From Acinetobacter amyesii (GTDB lineage: Bacteria > Pseudomonadota > Gammaproteobacteria > Pseudomonadales > Moraxellaceae): DNA of 64,000 bases. Under the pieces are notes generated by a model. It was not told the origin of the DNA, did not search any database, and saw only the letters and a list, made by a program, of their open reading frames with translations. Numbering within the stretch: position 1 is the first letter of the stretch; each line of letters starts with the position of its first letter. The stretch spans positions 62,001-126,000 of the forward strand of contig NZ_MVKX01000010.1 in NCBI RefSeq assembly GCF_002018365.1. The letters run 5' to 3'. The position numbers were made by a program, and so were the translations under genes. Below are positions 9,231 to 20,696 of this stretch, one piece after another.

Positions 9231-11465
9231 ATGGCTGGTGGAAAGTCAACTATCATCTACACACTGACCGACGAGGCGCCATTATTGGCGACTTACTCTC
9301 TGCTGCCGATCATTGAAACCTTTACTAAACCTGCTGGCGTTGAAATCGTTAAACGCGATATCTCAGTTGCAGCACGTGTACTCGCTGAATTTTCAGGCTA
9401 CCTAAGCGAAGAACAAAAGGTGCCAAATAACTTGGCAGAGCTTGGACAATTAACCCAAGATCCAAGCACAAACATTATCAAACTTCCGAACATCAGTGCT
9501 TCAGTTGGCCAATTAACTGCTTGCATTAAAGAATTACAGTCTAAAGGTTTTGCAGTTCCGAACTACCCAGAAAACCCAGCGACTGAGGAAGAAAAAGAAA
9601 TCAAGGCGCGTTATAGCAAATGCCTAGGTTCTGCTGTAAACCCTGTACTTCGTGAAGGTAACTCTGACCGTCGTGCGCCTACTGCAGTAAAAAATTACGC
9701 GAAGAAACATCCGCACTCTATGAGCGAATGGAAACAGTGGTCACAAACTCACGTTTCTCACATGGACGAAGGTGACTTCTACCACGGCGAAAAGTCTATG
9801 ACTTTAGACCGCGCTCGCAATGTAAAAATGGAATTGATCACTAAGTCTGGTGAAACTGTTGTTCTTAAGCCAAAAGTTGCGCTTCAAGACGGCGAAATCA
9901 TCGACTCAATGTTCATGAGCAAAAAAGCACTTTGCGACTTCTATGAAAAAGAATTAGATGATTGTAAAGAAGCAGGCATTTTATTCTCTCTACACGTAAA
10001 AGCGACCATGATGAAGGTGTCTCACCCAATCGTTTTCGGTCACTGTGTGAAGATTTACTACAAAGATGCATTCGAAAAACACGGCAAATTGTTTGATGAG
10101 TTAGGTATTAACATCAACAACGGTATGTCTGGTCTTTACGAAAAAATTGAAACTCTTCCGACTTCTCTTCGTGAAGAAATCATTGCTGACTTACATGCTT
10201 GCCAAGAACACCGTCCTGCTCTTGCAATGGTTGATTCTGCAAAAGGCATCACTAACTTCCACTCACCTAACGACGTAATTGTAGATGCATCTATGCCTGC
10301 AATGATCCGTGGTGGCGGTAAAATGTGGGGTGCTGACGGCAAACAGTACGACTGTAAAGCTGTAATGCCTGAATCTACTTTCGCGCGTATCTACCAAGAA
10401 ATGATCAATTTCTGTAAATGGAATGGTAACTTTGACCCACGTACTATGGGTACAGTTCCTAACGTTGGTTTGATGGCGCAAAAAGCTGAAGAATACGGCT
10501 CACACGACAAAACTTTCGAAATCGCTGAAGCGGGTGTTGCAAACATCACTGACCTAGAAACTGGTGAAGTGTTGATGTCACAAAACGTGGAAGAAGGCGA
10601 TATCTGGCGTATGTGCCAAGTGAAAGACGCTCCAATCCGTGACTGGGTGAAACTTGCTGTGACTCGTGCACGCAACTCAGGCATGCCTGCGATCTTCTGG
10701 CTTGACCCGTACCGTCCACACGAAAACGAACTCATCAAGAAAGTTCAAACTTACTTGAAAGAGCACGACACTACTGGTTTAGACATTCAAATCATGTCTC
10801 AAGTACGTGCTATGCGTTATACACTTGAACGTGTTGCTCGTGGCCTAGATACAATTTCTGTAACTGGTAACATCCTACGTGACTACCTAACAGACTTGTT
10901 CCCGATTATGGAATTGGGTACTTCTGCGAAAATGCTTTCTATCGTGCCTCTAATGGCTGGTGGCGGCATGTACGAAACTGGTGCGGGTGGTTCTGCGCCT
11001 AAACACGTGCAACAACTTGTAGAAGAAAACCACTTACGTTGGGATTCTTTAGGTGAGTTCTTGGCGCTTGCTGTTTCTCTAGAAGAAATGGGCATCAAAG
11101 AAGACAACGCGAAAGCTAAACTTCTTGCAAATACACTTGATGCTGCGACTGGTAAATTGCTTGACAATGACAAGTCTCCATCACGTCGTACTGGCGAACT
11201 AGACAACCGTGGCAGCCACTTCTACCTTGCTAAATACTGGGCTGAAGAACTTGCTGCGCAAGACGAAGATGCAGATCTTAAAGCGAAATTCGCCCCTCTT
11301 GCTCAAGCACTTGCTGACAACGAAGAAAAAATCGTTGCAGAACTTGCTGAAGTTCAAGGTAAAGCTGCGGACATCGGTGGTTACTACGCTGTAGATACAG
11401 CGAAAGTAAATGCTGTAATGCGTCCAAGCGCAACTTTGAATGCTGCTCTTGATGCTGCTCAATAA
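9231..11465 (+). CDS. icd: NADP-dependent isocitrate dehydrogenase, monomeric type
   Basis: 744 aa, the length of the large monomeric NADP-IDH family known from Azotobacter, Corynebacterium and Acinetobacter, about twice that of the dimeric enzyme. It converts isocitrate to 2-oxoglutarate and CO2 in the TCA cycle, making NADPH. Typical family stretches are the N-terminal [31 protein letters not shown] (isocitrate binding) and [14 protein letters not shown] near the C terminus. The start at 9231 is set by AGGGG 8 bases upstream. Codon use is strongly biased, as expected for a highly expressed gene. It stands alone, with its own promoter candidate and terminator. Confidence 0.95.
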   Translation: MAGGKSTIIYTLTDEAPLLATYSLLPIIETFTKPAGVEIVKRDISVAARVLAEFSGYLSEEQKVPNNLAELGQLTQDPSTNIIKLPNISASVGQLTACIKELQSKGFAVPNYPENPATEEEKEIKARYSKCLGSAVNPVLREGNSDRRAPTAVKNYAKKHPHSMSEWKQWSQTHVSHMDEGDFYHGEKSMTLDRARNVKMELITKSGETVVLKPKVALQDGEIIDSMFMSKKALCDFYEKELDDCKEAGILFSLHVKATMMKVSHPIVFGHCVKIYYKDAFEKHGKLFDELGININNGMSGLYEKIETLPTSLREEIIADLHACQEHRPALAMVDSAKGITNFHSPNDVIVDASMPAMIRGGGKMWGADGKQYDCKAVMPESTFARIYQEMINFCKWNGNFDPRTMGTVPNVGLMAQKAEEYGSHDKTFEIAEAGVANITDLETGEVLMSQNVEEGDIWRMCQVKDAPIRDWVKLAVTRARNSGMPAIFWLDPYRPHENELIKKVQTYLKEHDTTGLDIQIMSQVRAMRYTLERVARGLDTISVTGNILRDYLTDLFPIMELGTSAKMLSIVPLMAGGGMYETGAGGSAPKHVQQLVEENHLRWDSLGEFLALAVSLEEMGIKEDNAKAKLLANTLDAATGKLLDNDKSPSRRTGELDNRGSHFYLAKYWAEELAAQDEDADLKAKFAPLAQALADNEEKIVAELAEVQGKAADIGGYYAVDTAKVNAVMRPSATLNAALDAAQ

Positions 11466-11497
11466 GTTGATGCAAAACTAACGCAAGTTAGTGATGT

Positions 11498-11530
11498 AAA
11501 AAACCAGCGCGAAAGCGCTGGTTTTTTATT
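11498..11530 (+). terminator. Rho-independent terminator of icd
   Basis: 13-bp perfect stem (11498-11510 with 11515-11527), GAAA tetraloop and T6, about 30 bases behind the icd stop. Confidence 0.9.
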
Positions 11531-11583
11531 GCCTGTAATTCTTATTCTAAAATTCAACTCATAAATAAAGGTAAAATATAATT

Positions 11584-11934
11584 TTAGATTAAATCAATTC
11601 CGAAACGATGTAATACAACTGACCATAAAAAAAACAATCCTATTGTAACAACACAGCAAATTACTAACGTCGGCCAAAAACCACAGCGTGCATAAAGTAT
11701 TGGAAACAATAAAAACATAGGCAGAGTCGGCACTACATACCAAAACGTATACCATGCATGATTTGAAATTTTCTGCGGATCTTGATTTTCAAGTTTCATC
11801 CAAATTAATACGAGCACCGTTACAATGGGTAATGCTGCAATCAAACCACCCAAACGATCACTACGTTTAGCTACTTCTGAAATCAATACCACCATTCCAG
11901 CCGTCATCGCATATTTTGCAATAAGCCAAAGCAT
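11584..11934 (-). CDS. DUF3147 family small membrane protein
   Basis: 116 aa with about four hydrophobic segments: residues 3-20, 32-47, 65-83 and 87-108. The early EVAKRSDRLGGLIAALPIV stretch and overall layout match the DUF3147 family of small inner-membrane proteins, whose function is unknown. It lies alone between icd (convergent) and tRNA-Leu. No partner gene gives a clue to its role. Confidence 0.75.
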   Translation of the reverse strand: MLWLIAKYAMTAGMVVLISEVAKRSDRLGGLIAALPIVTVLVLIWMKLENQDPQKISNHAWYTFWYVVPTLPMFLLFPILYARCGFWPTLVICCVVTIGLFFLWSVVLHRFGIDLI

Positions 11935-12060
11935 TTTTAGATCCTTTAAAAATGAAGAGGGAAAAGCAAATATTGGAATTATTAATACATACTTTTCATC
12001 ATAAAAATATTTCTTTTTATTTGAATGTCCAAAACATATTTTATAGATTTAATTACGGGC

Positions 12061-12100
12061 AATAAAAAACCCCAAGTCTTAATAAGCTTGGGGTCTTTTA
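12061..12100 (-). terminator. Terminator of tRNA-Leu
   Basis: 8-bp stem (12069-12076 with 12087-12094), T-run on the minus strand from the run of A at 12063-12069; directly behind the tRNA gene. Confidence 0.8.
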
Positions 12101-12106
12101 GAATTT

Positions 12107-12193
12107 TGGTCCCGAGGGTCGGACTCGAACCGACACATCATCTCTGATAGTGGATTTTGAATCCACCGCGTCTACCAATTTCACCACCTCGGG
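12107..12193 (-). tRNA. tRNA-Leu (anticodon CAA)
   Basis: 87 bases with encoded CCA. A cloverleaf with a long variable arm can be folded: acceptor CCCGAGG/CCTCGGG plus discriminator A, anticodon stem GTGGA/TCCAC with loop TTCAAAA (anticodon CAA, reading UUG), T arm GTCGG/CCGAC with loop TTCGAGT. The class II long variable arm and the A discriminator support leucine. No mobile element sits at its 3' end. Confidence 0.95.
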
Positions 12194-12372
12194 AAGGTGT
12201 TGAAACGTATAATAAACTGTTTCAAAAACTTGTCAACGCATGATGTTCTCATTTGATTAAAAATAAACCGTATAAGAATTTTTAGATGGATAATCCATCA
12301 ATTTCAGCGTTAAAACCCAAAAAAGCTTATACTAAGCCAAATTTCATTATCCCCTTTTCAGATTTCTTAAAC

Positions 12373-13413
12373 ATGCAACTTTCTGACTTTAACTTCAATC
12401 TCCCTGACGAACTCATTGCCCGCTATCCGCTTGAAACACGTAGTGCATCACGCCTGCTCCATCTCGATCTAAATGGCGAATATCACGACCATCATTTCAC
12501 TGACATTTTAGACTTGCTCAATGAAGGTGACTTATTGGTACTGAACGATACCAAAGTGATGAAAGCTCGCTTAAAAGGCAAACGCGCTACAGGTGGTGCA
12601 GTTGAAGTCTTGGTTGAACGTATTCTTGATCCAAAAACCGCACATTGCCACATTAAAGCCAGCAATACGCCTAAAGAAGGTGCGGAATTATTTATTGGTC
12701 CAGACGAAGTTAAAGTGACCGTTCAAGGCCGTCATGAAAACTTATTTGTTGTGGAATTTTCACAGCCTATTTTACAAGTTTTAGATTTATACGGTGCTTT
12801 ACCGATTCCGCCTTACTTTAACCGTGAAGCAGAAGCGATTGATACAGAACGCTATCAAACCGTGTTTAACGATCCAACCAAATTGGCATCTGTTGCAGCA
12901 CCAACAGCAAGCTTACATTTTGATGAAGCGCTACTCAAAAAATTGGCAGACAAAGGCGTAAATAAAACTTTTGTTACCTTGCATGTGGGTGCTGGTACAT
13001 TCTTACCCGTGCGCACCAATGACATTGAAAATCACATCATGCACAGCGAATGGTGTGACGTATCAGAAGAATCTATGGCTTTAATCCGTGAGACAAAAGC
13101 ACGTGGCAATAAGGTCATTGCTGTCGGTACCACCGCGACTCGTGCGACTGAAAGTGCTGCTCAAGCCAATGGCGGCGAACTCAAGGGTTGGACAGGTGAT
13201 ACACAAATCTTTATCTACCCAGGTTATGAGTTCAAAGTAGTCGATCGTTTAATTACCAACTTCCATTTACCTGAGTCTACCCTGCTCATGTTAGTGTCAG
13301 CGTTGTCCAATCGAGACAATATTTTGAATGCCTATCACCATGCCGTCGACAGCCAATATCGCTTCTTTAGTTATGGTGATGCGATGTTAATTGATAATAT
13401 TAACCACAAATAA
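12373..13413 (+). CDS. queA: tRNA preQ1(34) S-adenosylmethionine ribosyltransferase-isomerase
   Basis: 346 aa from the ATG at 12373. An in-frame ATG 29 codons earlier (12286) would add a non-conserved tail; family members begin with the [23 protein letters not shown] sequence, so the internal start is chosen even though its ribosome binding site is weak. QueA builds the epoxyqueuosine cyclopentane ring on tRNA wobble bases using the ribosyl part of SAM. Typical stretches are [25 protein letters not shown] and [16 protein letters not shown]. Together with tgt about 2.7 kb downstream it forms the queuosine pathway of this region, but here three unrelated genes lie between the two. Confidence 0.95.
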   Translation: MQLSDFNFNLPDELIARYPLETRSASRLLHLDLNGEYHDHHFTDILDLLNEGDLLVLNDTKVMKARLKGKRATGGAVEVLVERILDPKTAHCHIKASNTPKEGAELFIGPDEVKVTVQGRHENLFVVEFSQPILQVLDLYGALPIPPYFNREAEAIDTERYQTVFNDPTKLASVAAPTASLHFDEALLKKLADKGVNKTFVTLHVGAGTFLPVRTNDIENHIMHSEWCDVSEESMALIRETKARGNKVIAVGTTATRATESAAQANGGELKGWTGDTQIFIYPGYEFKVVDRLITNFHLPESTLLMLVSALSNRDNILNAYHHAVDSQYRFFSYGDAMLIDNINHK

Positions 13414-13434
13414 AATTACGCTGAAATCATCCCT

Positions 13435-14463
13435 ATGCCGATAGATTCTGTAAAGCACTCCATCCATATTCGTCGAAAAAAGAATGCTGTGGTTTTTCAG
13501 AATATCGCTCGGCTCTGGGATATAGGCCGAAACGCCAAAACACATCAAGAACTCCTCGATGGGCTACATCCATGGAACGCGCCCATTACGCTCAAATTTG
13601 AAAATTTACTGCCCCTAGCTTTAGCTGCGCTGGGTATCGGCTTCATGCTGTTTATTGTGATTCAGCCCGATCATGGCTGGGCACAGCTCTGCTTTGCTGT
13701 GGGGTTGGCCATGGTATTCTGGGCCTATATCAGTTATGAAAAAGATGACCCGCTCGAAGAAGTTATTGCGTTTTTAGAAACCGAATGCATTGCTAGAAAA
13801 TACCAACTGGCTTTTAACCGACAGCCTCAATACATTTCGATGCCGCTGAATAATCTGCAATTTATTGGCAATCTTAAACGCATGTTCCCCGTGTTTAAGC
13901 AAGGCAGCCTTTCGAATGACATTCAGACCTTTGCAAGCACCGTTTGGGAAGATGAAAATCAGCAACAGCATCAGGTCATGGTCTTTCATTATCACTATGT
14001 GAATGAACTGAAAGTACGTGACAAAGACGGTGATGAAGTCACGGTTAAAGAAATTCATAAAGACCTGTGGGGCGTATTTGTTTTTGATATTGGCATCCAT
14101 GGACTTGCCGTATCTGCAACAGGCAAAAACTTTGGCTATCCCTATAGTTTTCCTTGGCACAGCAGCGATATTCAAACCAATCAAAAATTAAAGTTTTATG
14201 GCGATAACCAAATGGAAATCGCTAAATTACTCAGCCCGGGCTTTGTCCTCCGACTGGCGGATTTTTTTCAAAACCGTGAAGGTGATCTGCTATTTCATCC
14301 GAGCCACCGAATAATGTGCTATCTTGGCTCTACAGATTTATTTAAAGTCAGTAGTAAAGCAAAACGAATTCAAGATGTTTCGGCATTGCGTGGGCATCTT
14401 AGAACCTTTAAATTAAATGCTTTAGAAAATTTGAAAAACGACTTAACGCAGTTTTTAAAATAG
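13435..14463 (+). CDS. DUF3137-like membrane protein
   Basis: 342 aa. Two adjacent hydrophobic segments (about residues 58-76 and 83-99) lie early in the protein, with a long soluble region after residue 110. The pairing with a LemA gene only 54 bases downstream is typical of DUF3137 proteins, which is the main reason for the family call; the sequence match itself is by general layout (early paired TM segments, then a conserved beta-rich domain). It begins 21 bases after queA and may be co-transcribed. Function is unknown. Confidence 0.55.
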   Translation: MPIDSVKHSIHIRRKKNAVVFQNIARLWDIGRNAKTHQELLDGLHPWNAPITLKFENLLPLALAALGIGFMLFIVIQPDHGWAQLCFAVGLAMVFWAYISYEKDDPLEEVIAFLETECIARKYQLAFNRQPQYISMPLNNLQFIGNLKRMFPVFKQGSLSNDIQTFASTVWEDENQQQHQVMVFHYHYVNELKVRDKDGDEVTVKEIHKDLWGVFVFDIGIHGLAVSATGKNFGYPYSFPWHSSDIQTNQKLKFYGDNQMEIAKLLSPGFVLRLADFFQNREGDLLFHPSHRIMCYLGSTDLFKVSSKAKRIQDVSALRGHLRTFKLNALENLKNDLTQFLK

Positions 14464-14517
14464 ATTTCATACAATAATGTTTTAACTTACGACCTTTTAT
14501 CTTGAGGATAAAATTTT

Positions 14518-15084
14518 ATGGGGCTTTTGATCTTTGTTTTAATCATCATTGCATTGGTGATTGGCGCAATCATGATTCGCAACAATATTGTCCGACATCA
14601 CAATGCAACCATTCGTGCATGGTCAGATGTAGCCAGCTATGAACGTCAAAAAATCAAAATTTTAGATGGATTACAGCCTTTGGTTGAGCAATATTCCAAT
14701 TTTGAACAAGGGACTTTGGCAAAAGTCACTGAACTCCGTCAAAACATTATGAATTTAAACGTCAATAGTACCGATGTCAGCCAATTACAGCGTATTGAAG
14801 CCTTAAATCAAGATCTGATGCGCAGCCTGAATGTTGTGGTTGAAAACTATCCTGAGCTCAAAGCCAATGATATTTATCTGAAAATGATGAATGAAATTGA
14901 AGAACAAAATGAAAATGTCGGTGCGGCAATTACTATTTTTAACCGCAACGTCGAGTTGTTCAACAACCACATTCAAGTGTTTCCTAACAATATTATTAAT
15001 ACGCTATTGCTGAGTAAAAAAGCGGTTCGCCCTTTCCGCGATCAAGCTGCCAGCCAAAATTTTGATTATCGTCCGAACTTTTAA
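14518..15084 (+). CDS. LemA family protein
   Basis: 188 aa. One N-terminal membrane segment (residues 2-21) is followed by a helical domain with the typical LemA start RNNIVRHHNATIRAWSDV and ERQKIKILDGLQPLVEQY; the end NTLLLSKKAVRPFRDQ is near the usual C-terminal LemA pattern. TTGAGGAT provides a ribosome binding site. LemA proteins are membrane-anchored helical-bundle proteins of unclear role, often paired with DUF3137 or TPM-domain proteins, as here with the gene upstream. Confidence 0.85.
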   Translation: MGLLIFVLIIIALVIGAIMIRNNIVRHHNATIRAWSDVASYERQKIKILDGLQPLVEQYSNFEQGTLAKVTELRQNIMNLNVNSTDVSQLQRIEALNQDLMRSLNVVVENYPELKANDIYLKMMNEIEEQNENVGAAITIFNRNVELFNNHIQVFPNNIINTLLLSKKAVRPFRDQAASQNFDYRPNF

Positions 15085-15164
15085 GTTCGGGCTTTAACGT
15101 ACCAAAGTAAAAAAATAATGATGAGGTGATCAAGCACCTCCAAAACTAGAAAGAAAAATAAAAT

Positions 15165-16061
15165 ATGCAAAATCAAATTAATGCACTGAAAAATGTGCTG
15201 ATTCAGGCGTTTTTCAAACTCTATGAGCAGCACCAAGACGACCATATTTACGCATGTACGTTGGTGTTCAATCCCTATTTGTCCATGGACTATATCGCAG
15301 TCTCTACGCAGCGTAGTATTTTTTCCGAAGATGAAGATTCTGCTCAATATCTTGCAGCGTATGATCGATGGAATGTGTCGAAATGGCGCTATCGTAGCCT
15401 ACCGTCTTTAAGTCAAGACTTCTCGCAGTTCAAAATGACATCGGTAAATGAAGTGTGTCTTTTAGACCTTGATCCATCTTCAATCGAAAGCTCAATGAAG
15501 TCTGAGTCAACTAACCATCTTTCAATCTTGCTCAATGCCATACAACAAACAAAAGTCGACTTGGCTCAGTCCTATGGTATTGAATTGGACAATATTCTGT
15601 TTTTTATCACGGTCCCAACACAGCCCGAAATAGAGATTTATTCAGCTCAGGTTTTAAATACACCAAGTACACAGCTTGACGATTTTCTCAAATCCAAACA
15701 ACCACTCAAGCTCGACAGCTTACCCAAGCGTATGAAGTTGTCTCAGTATGATAAAGACCTGCTGATTGATTTGGCACAAATCGTTGAGATACAACCTTAT
15801 AACTATTTACATGTTGCCAATGAAGTCTATCTATTAAGCTTAGAAAAAAGCTATGCAACCACGAATCCCTATATTCAAAAGCTCATTGACAGCATCGTGG
15901 CCATGACATCGGACCCGAAAGGTACATTTGCGATGGAAAAAGAAGAAATTTTGCAGCGAATTAACCAGTTCTATTTTAATGCCAAGAGTTCAGATGAAGC
16001 CATGTCACAAGATGCGATCTATAAATTTACAGACTTAACACCCGACAAAGCTAGCGTTTAA
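15165..16061 (+). CDS. Hypothetical protein, DUF4303-like
   Basis: 298 aa, soluble, without signal peptide or membrane segment. The first ~100 residues (helix, then IYACTLVFNPYLSMDYIAVSTQ and RWNVSKWRY) resemble DUF4303 proteins, which are often found near immunity or unknown cytosolic proteins; the resemblance is from memory and weak. GAAAG-type A-rich ribosome binding region precedes the ATG. It follows the DUF3137/LemA pair in the same direction with an 80-base gap and could be part of that unit. Function unknown. Confidence 0.5.
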   Translation: MQNQINALKNVLIQAFFKLYEQHQDDHIYACTLVFNPYLSMDYIAVSTQRSIFSEDEDSAQYLAAYDRWNVSKWRYRSLPSLSQDFSQFKMTSVNEVCLLDLDPSSIESSMKSESTNHLSILLNAIQQTKVDLAQSYGIELDNILFFITVPTQPEIEIYSAQVLNTPSTQLDDFLKSKQPLKLDSLPKRMKLSQYDKDLLIDLAQIVEIQPYNYLHVANEVYLLSLEKSYATTNPYIQKLIDSIVAMTSDPKGTFAMEKEEILQRINQFYFNAKSSDEAMSQDAIYKFTDLTPDKASV

Positions 16062-16129
16062 CCGCAGAATCAAGGAAAATAGAGCACTTTTAGCACTCTT
16101 ACCATCAGCGAACTGTTTTTTCGCCTTGA

Positions 16130-17272
<1,143 letters not shown>

Positions 17273-17378
17273 TTCTTTCAGCATTTGCGCTGAAGAAAAA
17301 GACAAGGTAAATTGCTGAACAAGTCCAATTTATTTATCAAAGTATTGATAACCAGTTTTTTTAGTTTAGGAAAATGAA

Positions 17379-17708
17379 ATGAGCCTTTTTATTTCTACTG
17401 CTCACGCGGCAGGTGAAGCTGCACAGCAACCAAGCATGATGGCAAACCTGTTGATGATTGCGGTATTTGTCGCAATCTTCTACTTCTTGATCTGGCGCCC
17501 TCAATCAAAACGTGCAAAAGAACATCGTGCACTAATTGAAAGCCTAGGTGTTGGTAGTGAAGTTGTTTTTGCGGGCGGTTTAATGGGTAAAATCACAAAA
17601 ATCGAAGGTGATTTTGCAGTTGTTGAACTGAACCGTGGCGTAGAAGTAAAAGTACAACGCGCAAGTGTGATTTCAGTTCTGCCTGAAGGCACTCTAAATA
17701 ACCTTTAA
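17379..17708 (+). CDS. yajC: Preprotein translocase subunit YajC
   Basis: 109 aa. Single membrane segment about residues 22-42 (LLMIAVFVAIFYFLIWRPQ), then the conserved cytoplasmic part with RPQSKRAKEH and a small beta domain GVGSEVVFAGGLMGKI. It is the accessory subunit of SecDF at the inner membrane. AGGAAAATGAAATG supplies a ribosome binding site. A terminator-like hairpin separates it from secD. Confidence 0.95.
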   Translation: MSLFISTAHAAGEAAQQPSMMANLLMIAVFVAIFYFLIWRPQSKRAKEHRALIESLGVGSEVVFAGGLMGKITKIEGDFAVVELNRGVEVKVQRASVISVLPEGTLNNL

Positions 17709-17718
17709 TCAAAAAATA

Positions 17719-17745
17719 AGTCGTGCACCCGCACGGCTTTTTTCA
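17719..17745 (+). terminator. Terminator/attenuator between yajC and secD
   Basis: 7-bp stem with one G-U pair (17720-17726 with 17731-17737), followed by T6. It lies 54 bases before the secD start, so it may tune the yajC:secDF ratio rather than end the operon. Confidence 0.6.
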
Positions 17746-17762
17746 TTTTAAGAAGAAAACGA

Positions 17763-19661
17763 ATGCGTTACCCAGCATGGAAATATCTACTGATTCTAGT
17801 GGTACTAGTCATCAGTACATTATATGCCCTGCCAAGTTTGTATCCTGATGAACCTGCTGTTCAAATTTCAGGTGCCAAAGCCGGTACCCAGATTGACCAA
17901 AGCATCGTACAAAAAGCAGAGCAGATTTTAAAATCTGAAAATATTGCCAGCCATGACAATAGCTTCACCAATAATGCCGCTTTATTACGTGTTGATTCGA
18001 GTGAACAACAATTAAAAGCGAAAGAAGCACTGCGTCGTGGGCTCGGTGAAAATTATGTCGTCGCATTGAACCTTGCGCCAACTACGCCAGAATGGCTACA
18101 AAAAATTGGTGCTAAACCAATGAAGCTGGGTCTGGATTTACGTGGTGGTGTACATTTCCTACTTGAAGTGGATATGGATAAAGCCATTTCACAACGTATG
18201 GAAACGTCTGCGGCTGACTTACGTCGCCAACTTCGCGACAATAAATTAAAATTCAATAGCTTATCTTTGAACAACAACACCATTACGATGCAATTTGCAA
18301 ATAATGATGACCGTTCTGCAGCTATGGATTTCCTTCGTCGTAACGGCAATGAATATACTCAACAAGCGGTTGCAACAACAGAAGGTTCGACTCTTCGTCT
18401 AAGCTACACAGATACACGTAAACAAGAAATTCAGTCTTATGCTGTCAACCAAAACTTAACGACTTTACGTAACCGTATTAACGAGTTAGGTGTAGCGGAA
18501 GCATTGGTGCAAACCCAAGGTAGCAACCGTATTGTGGTTGAATTACCGGGTGTACAAGATACTGCTGAAGCAAAACGTGTGCTTGGTCGTACGGCAAACC
18601 TAGAGTTCCGCTTGGTTTCTGACTTAAATGATCAATACATCGATCCATACACAGGTCAAGCAAAAGGCTCATTACCGCCGGGTACAGAGGCATTTGCTTA
18701 TGAATCTTTGGACAGTGGTCGTCAATTATTGCTTAACCGTAACCGTATCTTAACGGGTGAACGTGTACAAAACGCGTCATCAGGCTTTAGCCAAGATACA
18801 GGTGGTGCTGAAGTAAACATTACTTTGGACACTGCGGGCGGTAAGTTGATGTCAGAAGCTACTCGTAATGCTGTAGGCAAACGAATGGCTGTTCTGTTCA
18901 TTGAGAACAAACAAAAAATTAGTTATGTTGCAGATCCTGCAACAGGTACACAAACTGAAGTTCGTACACCTTATACCGAATCGGTAGTCATCAATGCGGC
19001 AACGATTCAAGCTGTATTAGGTTCTCAGTTCCGTATTACTGGTCTAGATTCACCTCAAGAAGCGTCTGAACTTGCATTGATGTTACGTGCAGGTGCATTG
19101 GCAGCGCCAATGTACTTCGTTGAAGAACGTGTGATTGGTCCGAGTCTCGGTCAAGAAAACATCGACAAAGGCGTATTATCAACTCAAATCGGTTTCTTAT
19201 TGGTTGCGATTTGGATGGTGGTCTTCTTCCGTCTATTCGGTTTGATTGCCAACTTTGCTCTCGTGGTTAACCTTGCCATGATTTTAACCATCATGTCTTG
19301 GATTGGCGCGTCCCTCACCCTTCCGGGTATTGCAGGTATCGTGATTACCATTGGTATGGCGGTCGATGCCAACGTACTGATCTGTGAGCGGATACGAGAG
19401 GAAATTAAATGGGGTGCCTCGCCGAAACAGGCGATTGTTGCGGGTTATGATCGTGCGTATAACACCATCTTTGACTCCAACTTAACCACATTCTTGGTTG
19501 CTTTCATTCTGTTCGCAATTGGTACTGGCCCAATTAAAGGCTTCGCGGTTACCCTAATGATTGGTATTGTCTGCTCAATGTTCACAGCAATTACTGTGAC
19601 ACGTGCAATCGTACAAATCATCTATGGTAAAAAACGTAACCTGAAGAAGTTGAGCATTTAG
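17763..19661 (+). CDS. secD: Protein translocase subunit SecD
   Basis: 632 aa (E. coli 615). One N-terminal membrane segment (about 8-25), a large periplasmic region with the P1 domain containing LGLDLRGGVHFLLEVD, and five C-terminal membrane segments starting near residue 475. The RND-type signature GMAVDANVLICERIREE lies in the conserved fourth-segment region. With SecF it uses the proton gradient to pull exported proteins from SecYEG. The ATG at 17763 follows AAGAAGAAAACG. The next gene, secF, starts 10 bases after the stop. Confidence 0.97.
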   Translation: MRYPAWKYLLILVVLVISTLYALPSLYPDEPAVQISGAKAGTQIDQSIVQKAEQILKSENIASHDNSFTNNAALLRVDSSEQQLKAKEALRRGLGENYVVALNLAPTTPEWLQKIGAKPMKLGLDLRGGVHFLLEVDMDKAISQRMETSAADLRRQLRDNKLKFNSLSLNNNTITMQFANNDDRSAAMDFLRRNGNEYTQQAVATTEGSTLRLSYTDTRKQEIQSYAVNQNLTTLRNRINELGVAEALVQTQGSNRIVVELPGVQDTAEAKRVLGRTANLEFRLVSDLNDQYIDPYTGQAKGSLPPGTEAFAYESLDSGRQLLLNRNRILTGERVQNASSGFSQDTGGAEVNITLDTAGGKLMSEATRNAVGKRMAVLFIENKQKISYVADPATGTQTEVRTPYTESVVINAATIQAVLGSQFRITGLDSPQEASELALMLRAGALAAPMYFVEERVIGPSLGQENIDKGVLSTQIGFLLVAIWMVVFFRLFGLIANFALVVNLAMILTIMSWIGASLTLPGIAGIVITIGMAVDANVLICERIREEIKWGASPKQAIVAGYDRAYNTIFDSNLTTFLVAFILFAIGTGPIKGFAVTLMIGIVCSMFTAITVTRAIVQIIYGKKRNLKKLSI

Positions 19662-19671
19662 GAGATCGAAG

Positions 19672-20634
19672 ATGACTGAAAATACTCAACCGAAACAATA
19701 CGGCCGTCCGGATAACGAGCACATTATTCCGTTTATGAAGATTGCCAAACCGGCAGCCTTGATATCGATTATCTTAACGCTCGCAAGTATCTTTTTTATT
19801 TGCACCAAAGGTCTAAACCTCGGTTTGGACTTTACTGGCGGTGTGGCAGCAGAGTTGAACTATAGTCAACCGGTAAAATCTGCCGATGTGAGCTCAGCGC
19901 TGACAAAGGCTGGCTTTAAAGACCCTGTAGTACAAACTTTAGGATCTGACCGCGACCTGATGGTTCGTATGCCAGTTCAAAAAGACATTGAAGCTGAAGA
20001 CTTAACCAAAGCCATTACGACTGCTGCTCAATTGCCAGGCAATAAAGCAGAAGTGCATAAAGTTGATGTGGTGGGTGGACAAGTCGGTAATGAACTCTAC
20101 GTGCGTTCTGCGGGTGCTGTAGGTCTTGCCCTACTGCTCATGCTAGTTTATGTCACTATTCGCTTTGAGTTCAAACTTGCGATGGGTGCTGTATTGTCTT
20201 TATTCCACGATATCGTGGTGACCATTGGTATCTTTGCCATGATGCAGTGGCCGTTTGACTTAACAGTTTTGGCTGCGCTACTCGCGATTATCGGTTTCTC
20301 GCTCAACGATAACATCGTTGTATCTGACCGTATTCGTGAAAACTTCCGTAAGATTCGCGGTGCAGAACCTCTCGAAGTTGTGAACAGTGCTTTGACTGAA
20401 ACACTTCGCCGTACCATTCATACTTCTATGACACTGTTACTGGTTGTTGTGGCGATGATGGTACTGGGCGGTGATGGTCTGAAATGGTTCTCTGTTGCAA
20501 TGTTTGTTGGTGTATTTGTGGGTACATATTCATCAATCTACATTGGTACAGCCTTCGCATTATGGCGTGGCCTGAACCGTCAAGACTTCATTGTACAAGT
20601 GAAGCCTGAATTTGAAGAAGAAGAGATTCCTTAA
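19672..20634 (+). CDS. secF: Protein translocase subunit SecF
   Basis: 320 aa. First membrane segment at about 28-46, then the periplasmic LGLDFTGGVAAEL stretch and five membrane segments after residue 150, with GFSLNDNIVVSDRIRENFR as the SecF counterpart of the SecD proton-path motif. GGAGATCGAAG precedes the ATG. Last gene of the tgt-yajC-secD-secF run, ended by a clear terminator. Confidence 0.97.
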   Translation: MTENTQPKQYGRPDNEHIIPFMKIAKPAALISIILTLASIFFICTKGLNLGLDFTGGVAAELNYSQPVKSADVSSALTKAGFKDPVVQTLGSDRDLMVRMPVQKDIEAEDLTKAITTAAQLPGNKAEVHKVDVVGGQVGNELYVRSAGAVGLALLLMLVYVTIRFEFKLAMGAVLSLFHDIVVTIGIFAMMQWPFDLTVLAALLAIIGFSLNDNIVVSDRIRENFRKIRGAEPLEVVNSALTETLRRTIHTSMTLLLVVVAMMVLGGDGLKWFSVAMFVGVFVGTYSSIYIGTAFALWRGLNRQDFIVQVKPEFEEEEIP

Positions 20635-20658
20635 GCTTTTCGACTTATAGTTCAGATC

Positions 20659-20686
20659 AAAACCCATCTTCGGATGGGTTTTTTTA
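20659..20686 (+). terminator. Terminator of secDF
   Basis: 10-bp stem (20659-20668 with 20673-20682), TTCG loop, T-run; about 25 bases behind the secF stop. Confidence 0.9.
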
Positions 20687-20696
20687 TGCGACTACG

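Noticed and set aside
11199..11475. Several open frames opposite or in shifted frame to the icd 3' end
   Set aside because: They are shadows of the strong codon bias of icd, which keeps other frames open.
12063..12193. tRNA-Leu as a mobile element integration site
   Set aside because: No integrase gene or repeated tRNA 3' end nearby; the tRNA is followed directly by its terminator.
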